From: Lytechinus pictus
Lineage: Eukaryota > Echinodermata > Echinoidea > Temnopleuroida > Toxopneustidae
Assembly (NCBI RefSeq): GCF_037042905.1
Contig: NC_087249.1
Coordinates: forward strand, 11,466,001 to 11,530,000
Length of the DNA stretch: 64,000 bases
Direction: 5' to 3'
The translations under genes were made by a program, and so were the position numbers. A model generated the notes under the pieces. The model was given only the letters and a program-made list of their open reading frames with translations. It made no database searches and was not told where the DNA came from. Below are positions 59,923 through 64,000 of the stretch, one piece after another (within the stretch, counting starts at the first letter, position 1; every line of letters begins with the position of its first letter).

Positions 59923-60772
59923 ACTGTACAAGCTGTTATTTTTGCGTACAGAAATTTTCCAAAATTGCGGGGGTCCCAACATTTTCGCGGGTTGTTAAAT
60001 TCGCGATCGGAAGATGTACGAAACACTTCCACAGCATTTCAAAGCAAAACTAGTGCAAATCTATGCTCCTCAAAGTCCCCATGCTGATGTGCCTTTTATA
60101 CATAAATATGTCCCTGTAAAAACAGTTACAAAGTAAGGAAAAAGGTGGCTTCAATTTCATTTTTTTTACCTTTAGATCTGAAAATTCAGCCTGTCACAGT
60201 TTGATCTGTAATCCATCATGTCCATAGGGTAAACAATCTTTGGAAGTTTTGTTTTGTTTGATTCATTTCTCAAAAAATTGGTATAAATGCAAAAAATTTG
60301 AATTTTGTGAACAGAATCTTCACCTCTAAAAGCTCTGGTCATTTGACTTTTTTATTAATGAGTATGCAAATAGCTGCCAATACGTGTGTAAAGAGTCAAT
60401 CAGATGACAATAAAATCAAATTATTTCATGGAAAATACATTGTAATATTACAGTGAGTGAATATATATTGATAAAATTACGTTTGAAAATAGTTTAGGCT
60501 CTGATTTTGTTTGAGAAATAAAGTGAAATTCTAGCTAACTTTTTGAATAACTAACTGTACTTTCTAAACTTTATTTTTTGTACATAAAGAGGTGCATATC
60601 GTAACATTTACTTCACAGGATGTTTTCAATAGCAAAGCTTTGCTGATGGGGATATTGCCACTGACTATTATGTGTCAATATTTTCGCGTGTTGTTAACTT
60701 CGCGGCCAATCGGCAATTTGCGAAATCCGCGAAAATAAAACCCCCGAGAAAATAACAGCTTATACAGTAAAT
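59923..60772. mobile_element. 850-nt element with TACTGTA..AGCTGTTATTTT ends
   Basis: TACTGTACAAGCTGTTATTT and AAAATAACAGCTTATACAGTA (last base omitted in pairing) are inverted and TA-flanked. Both ends carry TTTTCGCGGGTTGTTAA-like subterminal sequence. There is no transposase frame. Confidence 0.7.
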
Positions 60773-61958
60773 ACCTTGAAATATATATAGATGTTTATTT
60801 TCAGTATTGTCTAGAATAGAATACAAAGAAATAGTGTCAAAGAGGTTGTGAAGGTAATTTGTATCAAAAATAATTTGTATTCATAATTAACAGTGGGATC
60901 CAGCAAAACATTTTTGCTGCATTAAATGGTCAAAAGTATTACAAATTTCAAGTGTTTTCATGAGTTTTCTTTCTACCCCCCCCCCCCTCACAAACCTGTA
61001 TGAAACATATCTTGAATTCTTGACCTAAAAGGGTGTCCATGAACTGCATTAAAAATACTTGCACTCAATGCAATGTGAAAATGTCAAGTCAGAAAACTTA
61101 CACAACACTGACATCTGTACTGCTGTCTCAGTCTTAAAGATATCCAAAATATTCCACAATTTCCGATTCAAGTCTAAAAGCTGGCACCTGGAAAGTGCAC
61201 ACTATTCAAGCAAAAGTCCAATGAATAACCCATACAGTAAACACACTCCAAGTTCAAACATACAGTGCAGTTCCACAAAAGTATGCAGCACGTCAAAAGT
61301 TTTATAGATCATCATGTACATGTCGCAGGTTGACTGATGTTTGAGATATTGACTTGCATGTTTATACAGAGCCCTACCCCCCCTGAAGTTCTGTCTAGGG
61401 TGCATCTGAGTTGAATGAATCACACATCCCTCAACACACATGGAAACTGCTACGATGAATCACAAAATCGTTTGACAAGAGGAACAAGCTCATTCTATCC
61501 CATCAATGCTTGTTCAAGTTTGACGACTACACCTTTGGTAAAGGACTATAACAAAGTTTTCATCAAGTTTATTTGCTTTAACAGCTTCAATCATGCATGC
61601 CTTGATGACTGATCGCATCAAGTATCGTATATATATATTAAAAAAATTGCAAACACAAATGTGAGATTAAGAAGTACGATTTGAAAGCTCAGCTATTTTG
61701 AATGATTCAAGTTGCAACCAAGTTCACAATTTAATTAATATTTGTAAACTCACAATCAGTAGAACTACATAAGTATGTGTTCAACACAAACAAAAATTCT
61801 GAAAATCTTATCTTAATTGTGGCTTGACATTGCTCACTTCTGGCTCATATTCTACAGGTGGTTGAAGCAGGGACGTAAGCAGGAGAAGCAGGCAATTTCG
61901 CTAATAAAATTAAACCAAATACATGTACGGTCAAACCTGTCAACTATGGCTATTATTA

Positions 61959-62432
61959 CAGGGGAGTTCACCCTGACAAAAAGTTTATTGCAAAAATAGC
62001 AGAAAAAATAATAAAAAATATTGGTGAAGGTTTGAAAAAAGTCCATCACAGACTTAAAAAGTTGTTTTTATTATAATTTGTGATGACATATGGTGCAGCT
62101 GTATCATGAATTGAAAAAAAATCAATGAAATGTCATTTTCTCAAAAAAATGGAAATGGATTTTATTGTACCTTTAATCTATAAACAGAAAAATTATTTTA
62201 CACCCTCTCCTGACTGAAAGAATTTTTAGTCATCATGAACCATTTATAAAAAAACTGATATTTTTTCATTTTATATTCCATAACATATGGGGCAGCTGCT
62301 TGTATATATGGCATCTTTAATTCAAATCACTTTCTTAATCTTTAATGGATTTTCCTGAAGTCTTCATCAATATTTCTATTATATTGTTTGTGTTTTTACA
62401 GCAAACTTTTTGTTGCGGTAAACTTCCCCTTT
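61959..62432. mobile_element. Foldback with CAGGGGAGTTCACCC ends
   Basis: AGGGGAGTTCACCCTGACAA and TTGTTGCGGTAAACTTCCCC are inverted with a few mismatches. The interior is AT-rich with no frame. Confidence 0.65.
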
Positions 62433-62436
62433 AAAA

Positions 62437-64000
62437 GGGGAACAGAAAAAAGGTGGTCATTAGAAACATATGGCCTGTTGGCTATAGGCAGGTTCTACAA
62501 CATTTTCTTCTCAAATGGGAAACAAATTTGGTGGCCACTCAAGACAGGTGGCTGCTATACTGTACATGCTTTTGGAAGGTTTTTTTTCTTTTTTTTTTAG
62601 TATACAGACTATATTTAAATACAGATTTACATATGTTTTTATACACATTTGAATCTGTTGAAGTTCGTTATTGATTGCATATCATGAGGAAGGTTGTTCC
62701 ACAATTTCGGTGCCATATTTCAAAACACCCTTTGACCAAACGTGTTGAATTTTACATGTAGGCCTATTTCAGAAAGAAGAAGCTTGGATTATGAACACAG
62801 ATTTTGACTTGGGTCAATATTTCTGAATGAGATCTCAGAGGAAGCAGGGGCATTCCCATTAAGGCACATACACTGTAAAAACAATTGAGGGCCTATTTTT
62901 TAAAGTCAGAATAGACGACAAATTTATTCTGTTACCAGCCAGATTGTGAAAAAAAGGGACGTATTAAACTCAACGTTAGGCCATTTTGAGACTTCATCCA
63001 AACTTCAATAGATTGGGCGAGAGTTTTCAAGAGCTGTCAGCACTCAGCGCTGACTATAAATAGTCGGGTCTGACAGTTTTGGTTCAAACCCTGGTTCAAG
63101 AAACACTAAGTTTCTTTCAATCACCTAGAGCATATATGTACATGTATATGTACATGTAGCTAGGAGACTAGGATTTGAAATACGGTCATATAGAGTGGAA
63201 ACAAAGATATAATTGAATATACAGTGTGTATCAAAAAAAAAGTTTACACTATGAAAAAGCCCTGGGAATTAAAAAGTATACAACATGTGGGTGATTTTTT
63301 CACATACATTCTTAGGTTTGGGTCTCATCTATCCAATGAAAGTAAAAGTTTTGACAGAATGCTACACTTGAGTGTAGCAATTTTTGTAAAGCTCGCAGAA
63401 ATCTGTTTGCGCAGAAATGCTTGTTTTCACGCTGTGTCAAGGGGAAAGGGCGAAATCAAATTTACCTTGCGAAATCTCTCATACATTTCCCTTGCACTTT
63501 TAGTCAATTGAAATAAAACGGATACATTCAAGCATTTTGTTACAATTTTGCCACCCAAATTGAAATTTCAACACTAAAGCACAACCTCTACCCTTTTTGT
63601 GCCAGCTGGATCTGAGGACATAACTAAATCTGAACAAAAGTTTATATCAGACATCTCCAGCATTTTTTCACTAAGTTTTTATCATCCAAAGTGTGTTTAC
63701 ATTTCATTTTTTATTTTATAATACTTGAACTCCACACCTTTTCCAAACTAGACAATGATTAACAAAATGAAAATCAAGCCTAAGCCATTTCAAGTAAATG
63801 ACAGCTCAGTGTAAAGCAAATATCGTCACGATCACACGATGGCCTCGGTGTGTGGGGGAGTGGGGTGGGGCGCAATGCACTCTTTGAAGTGTTTTGGGCA
63901 AGGAAACAAGTTAAAAAGGTAAAAGATATCTTCAAGTCAATTTTACTAGATAAATTCAACGTGTTCTTCATGATTAAGGTCTACTTTTATTCGCATAACT
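62437..64000. other. No gene recognised; possible element end at 63219
   Basis: TACAGTGTGTATCAAAAAAA at 63219 looks like the terminus of a TA-target DNA transposon that would run off the window. The remainder is AT-rich with no coding signal. Confidence 0.35.

Overview
The window looks like AT-rich, intron-rich genomic DNA from a marine deuterostome, most likely an echinoid (sea urchin). The reasons are long introns with GT-AG junctions, dense small foldback DNA transposons, the abundant 'AAGGACAAGTCCACCCC' repeat family, and L2/CR1-type LINE debris. This assignment rests on recognition of repeat style; no search was run. There is no operon-like layout, no rRNA, no true tRNA and no CRISPR array.

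Two genes can be supported, arranged head to head. On the minus strand a TATA box at about 16.67 kb precedes a small first coding exon (16323-16377). That exon joins in phase, across a 6.2-kb intron, to a 605-nt exon (9534-10138). The product starts as a basic, serine-rich, polar protein that I do not recognise; its 3' exons are not identified.

On the plus strand a 16-exon gene can be assembled from 17526 to 46121. All exon phases agree and the total is 2742 nt (913 codons plus stop). The modelled protein has an acidic N-terminus with a three-unit coding minisatellite, a basic patch, two short C2H2 zinc fingers, a Pro/Ser/His-rich linker, a complete tyrosine-recombinase-like domain (R599, K629, R705/R708, H733, Y741/Y742), a basic linker and a small helical, Myb-like C-terminus. 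It resembles Crypton-type recombinase proteins but is spread over many introns. The best reading is a host-resident, possibly domesticated recombinase gene. This is the main discovery in the window.

The 4.5-kb intron before the exon carrying the catalytic lysine holds two decayed copies of that exon and two antisense LINE endonuclease fragments. The copies differ from the live exon mostly at silent positions.

The rest (1-9.5 kb, the long introns, and 46.1-64 kb) is mainly repeats: Harbinger-like and TA-target foldbacks, a tRNA-derived SINE, LINE 3' ends, microsatellites, a 194-bp exact tandem duplication, and a nuclear-receptor-site-like repeat array. I see no convincing gene from 46.2 to 64 kb, apart from one weak candidate first exon at 46678.
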